Shown in pieces: positions 1-8,527 of a stretch of 64,000 nucleotides of DNA (its first letter is position 1; every line of letters starts with the position of its first letter). Below the pieces are notes generated by a model, which searched no databases, was not told the DNA's origin, and saw only the letters and a program-made list of their open reading frames with translations. The DNA comes from Kitasatospora azatica KCTC 9699. GTDB taxonomy: Bacteria; Actinomycetota; Actinomycetes; Streptomycetales; Streptomycetaceae. Where the stretch lies: positions 1,860,001-1,924,000 of the forward strand of contig NZ_JQMO01000002.1 in assembly GCF_000744785.1 (NCBI RefSeq). Direction: 5' to 3'. Made by a program: the position numbers and the translations under genes.

Positions 1-383
1 GCCCGGCCGGCGTCGTCCCGGGCCGCGCCGCGAGCGGATCGGTGGGATGGCGTCGACGAGCGGTATCAGGGCCTGGCTGCCATGGACGTCGGCACGGCGG
101 CAGTTGGGCCCAGGTACACCCGGACGTCACGGCGAACACGATCGCCGCCGGCACCTCACGGTCCCCGTACCGTCTGCGGCCACCACCCTGACTTCTAAAT
201 GATCTTGCACCTAGCTGCCAAGCGACTTGGTGCCATCTCTGTAGCCGTGACATCGCCTTGCGTGGACGGCAGGATCTTTCTCAGCAGCGGAAAGCGCCAC
301 AAGAACCGGGACGAGAACCGGGACGAATTCCGCGAACAATTCACGGGCACGGCATTGGTTACGAAACAGGGGAGAGAACAGTC
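1..383. other. No gene seen at left edge
   Basis: I see no reading frame with both a credible start site and actinobacterial codon bias in these bases. The final 15 bases carry the GGGGAGAGA ribosome binding site of the next small gene. The stretch may include the end of a gene lying outside the window, but nothing identifies one. Confidence 0.4.
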
Positions 384-557
384 GTGGGTCACTCAATACG
401 CATCGTATGCGCTGCCATGGTCGTGGCATTCACCTTCGGCCTGGGCGCCACCGCCGCAAGCGGCGTCGTCGCAGATCGCTCGGCCGCCCAAGGCACCGTC
501 ACCGGCTCGGGTTTCGACTGGGACAGCAGTCGCCCCGCACCGCCCTCACAGAGTTGA
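384..557 (+). CDS. Small secreted peptide, unknown function
   Basis: This encodes a 57-residue peptide. I chose the GTG start because GGGGAGAGA lies about 9 bases upstream and because it gives a clean signal peptide: a short basic start, a hydrophobic run (roughly residues 5-25, including AAMVVAFTFGLGATAASG), then a small hydrophilic mature part of about 30 residues ending in a Pro/Ser-rich tail. No cysteines or catalytic motifs are visible. It lies 9 bp before the next small gene, so the two may be co-transcribed. Family unknown to me. It could be a secreted signalling or structural peptide, but that is a guess. Confidence 0.5.
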   Translation: MGHSIRIVCAAMVVAFTFGLGATAASGVVADRSAAQGTVTGSGFDWDSSRPAPPSQS

Positions 558-566
558 CCGGATTCC

Positions 567-836
567 GTGCATTTGGTCGCGGTGACTCTCATCTGTCCTG
601 ATCCGGCGCCATCGCAGCTGACGGCTGAAGCGGTCACCGATCTGATCTGGGTGCACAGCCAACACGAAGACCGGGTGGAGCACATCCGCACCCGCGTCGA
701 CCTCAACCGCTGTCGCATCGCTGCCGCGATCATCGCAGCCACTCCGGATGCGGCAGCCGCGAACCTGCGCCGCGTCTGCGAACGCGCTCTGCAGCACACG
801 CCGGCCCTGCACGGCTGGCGCCTCGTCCTCACGTAA
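567..836 (+). CDS. Hypothetical 89-residue protein
   Basis: This starts at GTG just after the secreted peptide gene and gives an 89-residue soluble protein with good codon bias. The middle is predicted helical and charged (HSQHEDRVEHIRTRVDLNR), followed by an alanine-rich helix. No signal peptide or membrane segment is seen. The family is not recognised. The 9-bp spacing suggests an operon with the preceding gene. A chance open frame in GC-rich DNA cannot be excluded. Confidence 0.4.
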   Translation: MHLVAVTLICPDPAPSQLTAEAVTDLIWVHSQHEDRVEHIRTRVDLNRCRIAAAIIAATPDAAAANLRRVCERALQHTPALHGWRLVLT

Positions 837-1249
837 GACCTCCACGAACCAAGCCCACGGCTCTCCTGGCCACATGAGCGCGGTCGCACCGAGAGCTTGA
901 GGACCACCTGCCCGCCTCCACCCGAACACCTCGGGTCGGCCGAGCACGCGTGATGTCCGCTCGGAAAAAACGCGCCCGACCGCGACAGCCCTGATCGCCG
1001 GCGCAGCGATCGTCACTACAGACTCTTCCGCCTCATCCGCCGGTGTCCGCGTGCCCCGAGGTCCCTGGCCGGCTGCGCCGGCGGGGTGGACCGGCGCCAC
1101 GTGACCCGACTCGAACCGGACCTCCCCGTCAACCCGGCACCGGGGACTCGGCAGTCCGGCCCGTCCGCGGCACAGGCTCACTCCAACGCCCTGGCGGCGG
1201 CCGAGGGCATCTCCTCCATTCCCATTCCCTGAAAGAAGGTTGCTTCGCC
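837..1249. other. Intergenic, no supported gene
   Basis: Open frames exist on both strands but lack a ribosome binding site or recognisable protein. Around 985-1100 the plus strand reads as a signal-peptide-like stretch (TATALIAGAAIVTT) without a usable start, possibly a remnant of another small secreted-protein gene. The last bases (GAAAGAAGG) are the ribosome binding site of the next gene. Confidence 0.35.
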
Positions 1250-1690
1250 ATGCGTATGCCCATCCTGACCAAGATCGCTGCCGTTGCGGCCCTTGCGGTG
1301 CCGGCGCTCATCGCGCTTCCCGGGACCGCTCAGGCCTCCACTCCGTCCGGTTGTTCCAGCGTCACGCAGATCGGCAGCACCGCCTACCTCAACGTCGGCG
1401 GGGAGACGTTCGCGTCGGTGAAGCAGTACAAGGGCTGCGGGAAGAACTACTCCTACCTGTACGTGTGGCAGAGCTACCGGTCCTCCCACAGCAGTTGGGA
1501 TGAGTGCGCGGCCATCGTCACCAACGGCGGACACGACGTCCAGGACCCCATGTGCGGCCACAACGACGTGGAGATCTGGTCCTCCGGCGCCGCCACCCTG
1601 TCGCAGTGCACCCAGGCCCTGGGCTTCAACGGGACCGGCCCCATTCCCTACCCCGGCGATGTCGCCGTCAAGACCGACGTCCGCTGCTGA
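1250..1690 (+). CDS. Secreted six-cysteine protein, unknown function
   Basis: This gene encodes 146 residues beginning MRMPILTKIAAVAALAVP. I chose the ATG because GAAAGAAGG precedes it by 10 bases and it begins a textbook Sec signal peptide (about 30 residues, cleavage near GTAQAS). The mature domain (about 116 residues) has six cysteines, the last at the C-terminus, so three disulfides are likely. It is rich in Tyr, Trp and Ser, as in many extracellular actinobacterial proteins. No catalytic motif is recognised. It heads a row of secreted proteins with a peptidase and a CHAP hydrolase, so an extracytoplasmic role (inhibitor, adhesin or wall-active protein) is plausible but unproven. Confidence 0.7.
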   Translation: MRMPILTKIAAVAALAVPALIALPGTAQASTPSGCSSVTQIGSTAYLNVGGETFASVKQYKGCGKNYSYLYVWQSYRSSHSSWDECAAIVTNGGHDVQDPMCGHNDVEIWSSGAATLSQCTQALGFNGTGPIPYPGDVAVKTDVRC

Positions 1691-1960
1691 CCCCTCGGCG
1701 CCACGGCGACCGCCATGGCGCGGGTCCCACAACGGCTGAACTCTCGTACCACTCACCCGGCTTCGCCGGGCAGCGGCAAGCGCGCCTGCGCAGACGACGC
1801 CCTTCTCCGCAGCAACCACGCCAGCGACGGCCGCACCCACCAGCGGTGCCGCTGAGCGCTGCCCCAGCCGGGAGCCCTCCATCTGCCCGCTCACCCGCCG
1901 GTGCCCGACACCGGGACGAGGTCAGGGCCGATCCTCCACCGAACCAGAAGGAACCACCAC

Positions 1961-2851
1961 ATGGCATCCGCCATCAAGACCCGCAACACCGCAACCCGAC
2001 TGCTCGCGGCCGTCGCCGTCCTGAGCGGCCTGGTGCTGAGCGCCGCACCGGCCCACGCGGCGACCCCGCCGTCCTCTGCCGAGGCATCGGCGGCCACCAC
2101 CACCGCGCTGCCCGTGGTGGACATGGAAGCCACCGTCCTGGCTGCCCAGATCGATCCCCGACGCGCCGACAGCACGCAGACTCCGGGGGCCCACGACTCG
2201 GTCCTGGCCGTCGAGCAGGCTCTGCAGGCCCGTGGCTTCCTCGACGCCCGCTGGGTGGACGGCTACTTCGGCACCAGCACCACCACCGCCTACGCCGCCT
2301 TCCAGCGCTCCCTCGGCTACACCGGCCTGGACGCCAACGGACTGCCCGGCGCCACCTCCCTCACCGCGCTCGGGCAGGGCCGATACACCGTCACCCACCA
2401 GATCGGGCCCGGCGCGCGCCTGCAGCGCGACGGATACACCATCGACACCCGCACCCAGAACATGCTCGCCGAAGCCGAACGCCTCCTGGGCTTCCACCTC
2501 ACCCTGTCCCAGGGCTCCTACAACCCCGGCGGCGATCCCACCTCCGCGGGCACCCACGACGGCGGTGGCGTCGTGGACATCAACGTCGACGGCATGTCCA
2601 GCAGCACCCGCACCGCCGTCGCCAAGGCACTGCGCCAGGTCGGGTTCGCCGCCTGGGTCCGCAACCCCACCCAGGGCGACTGGCCGTGGCACATCCACGC
2701 CGCAGCGATCAGCGACACCGATCTGTCCACCCAGGCCCAGAACCAGACCGGTGACTACTACCTCGGCCTCAACGGCCTGGCCAACCACGCCGCCGACGAC
2801 GGCCCCCGCATCCCCATCCAGACCTGGGAGCAGTACCAGCGCACCCACTGA
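1961..2851 (+). CDS. Secreted peptidoglycan-binding and M15-like peptidase
   Basis: This is a 296-residue secreted protein. The start is the ATG that opens a signal peptide (MASAIKTRNTATRLLAAVAV, cleavage near AHAA); AGAAGGA lies about 10 bases upstream. After a linker, residues about 65-125 look like a peptidoglycan-binding type 1 domain (LAVEQALQARGF, DGYFGTSTTTAYAAFQ). The C-terminal half resembles the DD-peptidase/VanY-like M15 fold, with a likely zinc site made by the His/Asp region of THDGGGVVDINVDG and WPWHIHAA. The likely job is trimming or binding peptidoglycan outside the cell. It lies between two other secreted proteins on the same strand. The exact M15 subfamily is uncertain. Confidence 0.75.
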   Translation: MASAIKTRNTATRLLAAVAVLSGLVLSAAPAHAATPPSSAEASAATTTALPVVDMEATVLAAQIDPRRADSTQTPGAHDSVLAVEQALQARGFLDARWVDGYFGTSTTTAYAAFQRSLGYTGLDANGLPGATSLTALGQGRYTVTHQIGPGARLQRDGYTIDTRTQNMLAEAERLLGFHLTLSQGSYNPGGDPTSAGTHDGGGVVDINVDGMSSSTRTAVAKALRQVGFAAWVRNPTQGDWPWHIHAAAISDTDLSTQAQNQTGDYYLGLNGLANHAADDGPRIPIQTWEQYQRTH

Positions 2852-2918
2852 CCGCGCACGGCACCACCCGAGCACGACCAAAGAACCCATCTATTACACG
2901 TCACGAAAAGAGTAGGCC

Positions 2919-3746
2919 TTGAAGAACATACGCACCGCGCTCACCGTCGCCGGCACCGCACTGGCCATGGCCGTCCCCCTCATCGGCGCCACCTCCGCCC
3001 CCGCCTTCGCCGCCGGCCGCGACGGAGTCTGCGACTCCGGAGAGTTCTGCCTCTACTACAACAGCGACCAGGCCGGCTCGGTCTCCGACTTCACCGGCTC
3101 CGTCAGCGACTACGGGGCCACCCAGCCGAGCTGCTACGAGTTCAAGGGCGCCGGAAACGGCCAGGGTGTCTGCGTCAAGAACAACGCCGCATCGGTGTGG
3201 AACCGCACCGGGCAGACCGTCCGCGTCTACTTCAACAGCGGCTTCGGCGGCGCCAGCCAGGACTTCGCCCCCGGCGCCAAGGGCAACCTCAACTCCACGC
3301 TGAAGAACAACGAGGCCTCTCACCAGTTCCTCAGCGGTGGTGGCGGCGGCACCGGCAACCAGAGCCCCACCGACGACTTCGACCACGGCACCCGCGGCTT
3401 CGCCGCCGACAACTGCACCGCCTTCGCGGCATACCGCATCGCCAGCCGTCTCGGCGTCCCGAACTTCAGCAACTCCTGGGGCGGCACCACCTGGGGCAAC
3501 GCCGGCACCTGGGACGACGCCGCCCGCCGCGTCGGCGTCACCGTCAACACCACCCCCAGCGTCGGTGCCATCGCCGTCAACGACGTCCACAAGGTCGGCC
3601 ACGTCGCCTACGTCAACGCCGTCTACTCCGACGGCTCCTTCGACGTCGAGGAATACAACTGGAACAACCCCCTCGCCTACGGCACCCGCAGCCACGTCCA
3701 CATCAGCAACGCGCAGTCCGACTTCCAGTGGATGCTCCACTTCTGA
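2919..3746 (+). CDS. Secreted I36-family plus CHAP-domain protein
   Basis: This encodes 275 residues from a TTG start that opens the signal peptide (MKNIRTALTVAGTALAMAV, cleavage near AFAAG). Residues about 35-140 match the peptidase inhibitor I36 pattern (short Cys-containing beta-strands such as GEFCLYYNSDQAG). After a glycine linker, residues about 155-270 form a CHAP domain with the catalytic Cys in DNCTAFAAYR and His in KVGHVAYVNAV. CHAP domains cleave peptidoglycan as amidases or endopeptidases, so this is probably a wall hydrolase with an attached inhibitor or binding module. It lies 67 bp downstream of the M15-like gene and could be co-expressed with it. Confidence 0.85.
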   Translation: MKNIRTALTVAGTALAMAVPLIGATSAPAFAAGRDGVCDSGEFCLYYNSDQAGSVSDFTGSVSDYGATQPSCYEFKGAGNGQGVCVKNNAASVWNRTGQTVRVYFNSGFGGASQDFAPGAKGNLNSTLKNNEASHQFLSGGGGGTGNQSPTDDFDHGTRGFAADNCTAFAAYRIASRLGVPNFSNSWGGTTWGNAGTWDDAARRVGVTVNTTPSVGAIAVNDVHKVGHVAYVNAVYSDGSFDVEEYNWNNPLAYGTRSHVHISNAQSDFQWMLHF

Positions 3747-3867
3747 ACAACCACCAGCAAGACACCGGCACACCCGAACCAGGGGCAGCTTCACAGCCGG
3801 GATGATCTTGTGGGTGTGCAGGCCACGGCGGTGTGACGATGTCCGCCGGAGCCGCAGCGGTACACAA

Positions 3868-3923
3868 CGAAGCCCCGTCGAACGAAGGCGACCTGGAAAG
3901 GTCACCTACCCGACGGGGCTTCG
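3868..3923. terminator. Large two-part hairpin
   Basis: The outer arms CGAAGCCCCGTCG and CGACGGGGCTTCG are a perfect 13-bp inverted repeat. Inside lies a second imperfect hairpin (AGGCGACCT with AGGTCACCT). It follows the CHAP gene by about 120 bp and overlaps the end of a minus-strand remnant, so it could terminate transcription from both sides. There is no T-tract, which is usual for GC-rich actinobacterial terminators. Confidence 0.6.
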
Positions 3924-4121
3924 ACGTGCCGCCACTGTGCCAACGACCGCCCCTGCTCCCGCGCGAGGCGCACCCGGAAGTCCGCGTCCATCAGCGTCTT
4001 GGCCTGCGCGCCGTCCCGTGCGGACTCCTCCCACAGCACCACCCGCCCCGCCCGAGCCGATTCCGGGACCACGGGGCCATTTTGAGTCCCTACGACTCGG
4101 ATGAGCCTGGCGGACGGACCT
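3902..4121 (-). pseudogene. Coding-like remnant, unknown family
   Basis: One minus-strand frame ending at 3902 reads as normal protein for about 70 residues (for example AGRVVLWEESARDGAQAK and DADFRVRLAREQGRSLAQW) but has no start codon with a ribosome binding site, and upstream frames decay. I read it as the C-terminal part of a gene that lost its 5' end. The family is not recognised. Confidence 0.3.
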
Positions 4122-4179
4122 GCTGTTGCCCCGTGAGCAGGGCGCCGTAGTAGAACTGCGTGCCCTGCGAGCCGCGTGG

Positions 4180-4368
4180 TCAGTCACCGGCCTTCTTGCC
4201 GAACCATCCGAGCGACCGGAGGACGGACGCGCCGATGAAGAGGATGCCGAGAGGAACGATCGTGAACCAGGTGGCATCGGCCTTCATGGCCGCGAGCAGG
4301 ACGATGGCGCCGACGGCCAGCGCCAAGAGCACGAGCATGCCCAGAAGGACACGAATCTTGGAAACCAA
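4180..4368 (-). CDS. Small two-helix membrane protein
   Basis: This is a 62-residue protein with two hydrophobic helices (about residues 6-28 and 35-52) joined by a short polar loop and ending in a basic tail (GWFGKKAGD). The TTG start has GGAGAG about 9 bases upstream. It is typical of tiny actinobacterial membrane proteins of unknown role. It stands alone, divergent from the pseudogene region to the right. A start a few codons further in is possible. Confidence 0.6.
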   Translation of the reverse strand: MVSKIRVLLGMLVLLALAVGAIVLLAAMKADATWFTIVPLGILFIGASVLRSLGWFGKKAGD

Positions 4369-4655
4369 CGGAGGACTCTCCTATGTTCTGCTGGGCTCTA
4401 CTAGACAGCGTTCGCTACCCGTTGGACCGCTGGGACGGTTGCCCCAGTGGGGAGGCAGCAAGCTCCCCGGCGTGACACCACGGCTCCGTCAGGAAGCTAA
4501 TGGGGCGAGTCTCCCAACGTTGCCTTCCGGAGGCGCCAGTAGAACTACGTAAATCGAATACATAATTTCACCGGCCGGAGGACTCTGTTCCTCACTTCGT
4601 CGGCGGTGGGTCCGTTCGGTGGCCGGAGCATCTCCCGATCAGGGAAGAGCACCTG

Positions 4656-5101
4656 ATGAGCGACGTGATCGCCTCGGTTGAGACGGTTGAGGAGGTTCGG
4701 CCGGTCGCTTTGGTCGAACGCCCGGGCCGAATGTCCCCCGGTGCCGCGACCGGAAGGATCACGGCAGGCGAAGAACTCGCCCCGGCCTACGGCCGGGATC
4801 GCCCCGAGAGCGTGTCGGGAGCATCAGCGCCGAGCGGTTCAAGAACGAGGACTACCCCGGCTGGAAGTCGCGGATCGACGAGGCGGCAGCGTTCGAGGTG
4901 CCGATCGAGGTGGAGTGGTCCGAGCTGGCCGTCCCCGACTACGCCGACAGCGACGCCGCGTACTTCCCCCAGGTGTACTTCCAGCCGCTGGTGGACGCGC
5001 TGGGCGCGATCGGGGCCGACGACATGGGCAAGGAGGCGCTCCGCGAGGGGATCTCGAAGGTCGCCGCTCAGCCGCGCTGCCGGGACGCGACCAGGGAGTA
5101 G
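4656..5101 (+). pseudogene. Two fused gene fragments
   Basis: A good start (ATG with GAAGAGCACC upstream) opens a frame beginning MSDVIASVETVEEVRPVALV that looks genuine for about 30-45 residues. From about 4822 a different frame becomes protein-like, with ISAERFKNEDYPGWKSRIDE and VYFQPLVDALGAIGADD, running to 5101. The second piece resembles a small actinobacterial protein of unknown function that I cannot name. The first piece loosely resembles a recombinase N-terminus. The 3' end overlaps the convergent DUF4184 gene by 34 bp, so the tail is probably not original. I interpret this as deletion remnants. Confidence 0.45.
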
Positions 5102-5835
5102 AGCACCAGCGCGCCGGCCACGCCGGTGACCGCACCAAAGGCGATGACCGGGATCAGGGAGAGCAGCGGCAGACCGGGACGGTTCCACTCGGCCATCCGG
5201 TAGGCCGCGCCCAGAACGGCCGCGAGGAGGGTCAGGCCGAGAACCAGCCGGCGGGTCGCCGGGCTCGCAACCACCTCCGGGCGGCCGCCGGCCTGCGCGG
5301 ACCGGCGCAACTCCCGCAGCACCGACCAGCCCAGCACCATCAGGCCGAGGACCGACAAGCCGTACTGCAGCACGGCGTACAGCGGTTCGCCGAGGATCCG
5401 GGTGGTCTCCAGTGCCGGGAGCAGCCGTGTCCCGAACCGCCCGGGATGGGTGAACCCGTCCAAGAACACGTGCGTGGTCGCTCCGATCGCCGCCGACAGG
5501 GCGAACCAGGGAGCCTTGGGCCAGGGGATCCGAGGGCCGTGAGAGCGCGTCAGCCGTTGGGCCGCGCCGGCCCAGCGTGCGGGCAGCAGAGCGGTCAACG
5601 GTGCTCGCAGCACGAGGTGCCACACCCCGGCCAGCGCCGCCGAGATCGCCACGTCCAGCGTGGGCACCGCCCACCAGGCGTGCGCCCGGTCGCCCCAGGC
5701 GAAGGCACCGGCGAAGTACGGCACGTCCGGTGCCATCGCCCCGAAGACGAGTGCGGATCCGATCAACCGTCCGCGCCCCCGGCCGCGTTGCAGGAGGGGA
5801 AGGACCGCGGCCGCATGGCTCAACGTGAAGGGCAC
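5068..5835 (-). CDS. DUF4184 family membrane protein
   Basis: This encodes 255 residues starting MPFTLSHAAAVLPLLQ, the characteristic beginning of DUF4184 proteins (conserved TLSHAA and GAMAPDVPYF). Five or six hydrophobic segments are spread over the length (about residues 55-78, 110-130, 155-178, 208-228, 232-252). Conserved histidines and aspartates lie in HAWWAVPTLD and TTHVFLDGFTHPGRFG. DUF4184 proteins are distantly like YdjM-type membrane metal-dependent hydrolases, but no reaction is established. The length matches the family. It lies 22 bp downstream of the WD40 gene on the same strand, so the two could share a transcript. Confidence 0.85.
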   Translation of the reverse strand: MPFTLSHAAAVLPLLQRGRGRGRLIGSALVFGAMAPDVPYFAGAFAWGDRAHAWWAVPTLDVAISAALAGVWHLVLRAPLTALLPARWAGAAQRLTRSHGPRIPWPKAPWFALSAAIGATTHVFLDGFTHPGRFGTRLLPALETTRILGEPLYAVLQYGLSVLGLMVLGWSVLRELRRSAQAGGRPEVVASPATRRLVLGLTLLAAVLGAAYRMAEWNRPGLPLLSLIPVIAFGAVTGVAGALVLYSLVASRQRG

Positions 5836-5857
5836 GAGAACCCACCTTAGGCCGCGT

Positions 5858-7909
5858 TCACTGCCTGCTGAGCGGGAGGCCGAGGACTCCGAGCGCGTGT
5901 CCGACGATCAGGTCCGCACCCGCGGCGGCCAGACAGGTGAGTGCCACATCCAGGGCGATGTGCTCCACCGCACCGGTCTCCGGTTCCCACACCCGCAGTC
6001 GGTGACCGTGGCGGGTGCCGGTGACCAGGATCGTGCGCCCGCCCCGCAGGGTGGTGGCGGTGATGACCGACGCGCCGGCGGTGCCTGCGGAGGCGGGCAG
6101 AGCGTCGCCGATCGGGGCACCGGTGGCAAGGTCCCACAGCATGACCACGCCGCGGTTGTCTCCCGTGGCCAGCACGGTTCGGTCGCGGGTGGGCACCGCC
6201 GCGACAGCCGCCACACGGTGGTCGGCACCGGCGAGCGCACGGGCACTCAGCTGCACGGCCGCGCCCGGCTCCCAGGGGTCGTCCATGGCTGGATCCCACA
6301 CGTGAAGGCGCCCTGCGGTGTCCGCGGCCGCGATCAGCGTGTGGCCGGCGGAGATCGGGACGGCGGCGATCGACTGGATCGGACTGCCATAGGGATTGAG
6401 GCGCCCGACACACTCACCGGTGTTCGGATCCCACAGCCGGACCGCACCTCGGGGGGTGGCGGTGACGAGCAGGGTACGGCCGTCGGGGACGGTCGCGGAG
6501 CACATTCCGGTCACCCCGCCGGGCCAGTCGCCGGCCGGTTCGCGAACCGGCTGCCCGGTGACCGGATCCCACAGGGCGATCGTCCCGGTGTCGCCACCGC
6601 TCGCCAGCAGGACGCGGCCGTCGGGCAGGGACAGGGCCGTCAGCGAACGGATGCGGTCAGGATGGACTGGCAGCGGGTCATGGACGAGTCGGCCGTCCGC
6701 CACGTCCCACAGGTACACCACGCCATTCTCCCCGGCGCCCGCCACGAGCATCGGCCGACCGGGGCGGGACACCACCGTCAGTGAATCGACACCCCCGGAC
6801 CCGGACGGACCGGGCGCCGAATCAGAGAACACGGCGATACGGCCCCAGGGCGTGCCGTCGGCCGCGAGCACCACGTTCCCGTCCTGCCTGAACCGGGTCG
6901 CCGCTCCACGTGTTCGGCCGGCCGTCGCCGTCGCGGTCGCCGACTCCGCCGAGGCAGGCGACCCGTCAAAGTCCGTGGAGGCCTGCGTCGGACGGTGCCG
7001 GGGGAGCGCGCCGTCCGGGTTCTCCGACAGGCCGTCGGCGATCGTCCAGGTCCGCTCGCAGTCCCAGCAGCGGAAGTGTCCGGTGAGCAACATCAGTTTG
7101 CGGGCCCATTCCCTCCCGGCCCACTGCGGGCTGCCCTTGACCGCGACCATGCCGGCGACCAGGCACAGGACGGCCTGCCCCGGCGTTTCGCGGGGTACCC
7201 CGGCCGCCGCGACCTCGCGTGCCACCCGCAGGAAGGGCTCCCACCCCTCCCCGAGCGCCTCGTCCCGCAAGGCCGCGGCGACCTCGCCCCAGGGATGCTC
7301 TCCCGCTCGGAAGTGGGCGGGATCAGGCAACTCCGGGGCCTCAGAGGACGGACGCGCCGGGTCCACGAAGAAATCGGGGATCTCGGTGTCGCTCTCGCAC
7401 CCGGGACACACCAGCTGAAGGCTGCTTTCCCGGAGACCGTGAAGCCGCCACAGCGTGTCGCCCGCGTGGTGGCCGGCGAACGCCACGCAGGCGAGCACGA
7501 GTTGGGCGCAGTCCTGGGCGGAAGCACCGGCGGAAAGGAGGCTTCGGATGGCGGCCCCCTCGGCAGCCCGCAATGCGGCGCTGAACCCTGCCGCGAGGTC
7601 GGCCGGCACGGGGGGCCTGTCCTCTGCGGTCACGATGCAGCCCAGGTCCACCCAGAAGTCGACGGACTGCCCCGAAGGCAGGGCCGCTGCCGCCTCGACG
7701 AGATGCGGCAGGGCCGCGTAGGCGCCGTCGGAGACGGTCGCGTCGTCCAGCAGACCACCGGTCAGGGAGGTCCAGCTCCTTCTCCACGCATCGCCGTCCT
7801 CGCTGTCAGCCGCGGAGGCCAACTGCTCCAGGAGTGCTTTCACCTCCTCGGCCTTCACACCGTCAAGGTCACGCCAACGAGGGCTGTCCAAGGGCAGCTT
7901 CGGAATCAC
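5858..7909 (-). CDS. WD40 beta-propeller protein with zinc-ribbon-like N-terminal region
   Basis: This encodes 683 residues from a GTG start (VIPKLPLDSPRWRDLDGV) with GGGAG about 13 bases upstream; a longer frame runs further but lacks a ribosome binding site. The N-terminal 320 residues look alpha-helical and hold two CxxC pairs (CPGCES and CWDCE), suggestive of a small zinc-binding element. From about residue 370 to the end are at least six WD40 repeats, each with a variant of the LWDPxTG signature (YLWDVADGRL, ALWDPVTGQP, RLWDPNTGEC, HVWDPAMD, MLWDLATGAP, RVWEPETG). It is probably a cytoplasmic interaction scaffold. Partner and process are unknown. Confidence 0.8.
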   Translation of the reverse strand: MIPKLPLDSPRWRDLDGVKAEEVKALLEQLASAADSEDGDAWRRSWTSLTGGLLDDATVSDGAYAALPHLVEAAAALPSGQSVDFWVDLGCIVTAEDRPPVPADLAAGFSAALRAAEGAAIRSLLSAGASAQDCAQLVLACVAFAGHHAGDTLWRLHGLRESSLQLVCPGCESDTEIPDFFVDPARPSSEAPELPDPAHFRAGEHPWGEVAAALRDEALGEGWEPFLRVAREVAAAGVPRETPGQAVLCLVAGMVAVKGSPQWAGREWARKLMLLTGHFRCWDCERTWTIADGLSENPDGALPRHRPTQASTDFDGSPASAESATATATAGRTRGAATRFRQDGNVVLAADGTPWGRIAVFSDSAPGPSGSGGVDSLTVVSRPGRPMLVAGAGENGVVYLWDVADGRLVHDPLPVHPDRIRSLTALSLPDGRVLLASGGDTGTIALWDPVTGQPVREPAGDWPGGVTGMCSATVPDGRTLLVTATPRGAVRLWDPNTGECVGRLNPYGSPIQSIAAVPISAGHTLIAAADTAGRLHVWDPAMDDPWEPGAAVQLSARALAGADHRVAAVAAVPTRDRTVLATGDNRGVVMLWDLATGAPIGDALPASAGTAGASVITATTLRGGRTILVTGTRHGHRLRVWEPETGAVEHIALDVALTCLAAAGADLIVGHALGVLGLPLSRQ

Positions 7910-7987
7910 CGAACGAGTCTCCCAGGCAACGGTGACAGTCAGGCACGGCCTTGCCCCCGCCTTGCGGCTGGTCGACGATAGGCGCCC

Positions 7988-8065
7988 ATGAGCGTTGTCC
8001 AGTTCGCAGGCTTCACCGGTGCCGGGAAGTCCACGGTTGCAGCCGTGTTGGCCCATGTGCGGTAG
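7988..8065 (+). pseudogene. Truncated P-loop kinase start
   Basis: A 25-codon frame reads MSVVQFAGFTGAGKSTVAAV and then stops. The Walker A motif GFTGAGKST sits where adenylylsulfate-kinase-like and related small kinases have it, but the rest of the fold is missing. This is the first 25 codons of a lost ATP-binding protein. Confidence 0.5.
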
Positions 8066-8527
8066 ATCGCCGCGGCGGCCGTCCCGACCCTGGCCACCAG
8101 CTCAGCGCTCGACGCTACCCGACGGACCGGGGGCGGTTCAGCTCGGCCAACAGCTCTTCCGGCTGGCAGCACGAACTCCGCCAGGCCGAGGACGAACTCC
8201 TCGAACCCCGCAGCCTCGCCCTGCGCGGTCGAGGAGTTGACGGCCGCGAAGCTGCTGGAGTCGGATCCGGCCGAGGATCTCGCAGCCACGGGCCGCGTGC
8301 TGGCGCTGATCACGGAGCGGGCGAACGCGGAGCTGGCCGGCGCCTGAAGGACAATTCCCGCCCGATCGCCCGCGGGCCCCTCCCGCATTTCTCACGACCG
8401 GGTGTCAGTTCCGTCCGCCAGGCAGCTGTGATCCGACGGAGAGCCCACTGACACGGACGACCGATTTCCTTGGCAGCACCCGGGGGGAACAGCTCCGGGA
8501 CACACCGGAACTAGCCAAGGAGACTTG
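8066..8527. other. Degenerate intergenic stretch
   Basis: No intact gene is seen. The plus strand around 8225-8347 reads protein-like (VEELTAAKLLESDPAEDLAA, ending with a stop at 8347) but no start connects to it, so it may be the far end of the gene whose first codons lie at 7988. AAGGAG near 8518 is the ribosome binding site of the ribonuclease gene. Confidence 0.3.

Noticed and set aside
546..1181. Minus-strand frame of 211 codons
   Set aside because: No ribosome binding site or recognisable domain; it overlaps better-supported plus-strand small genes.
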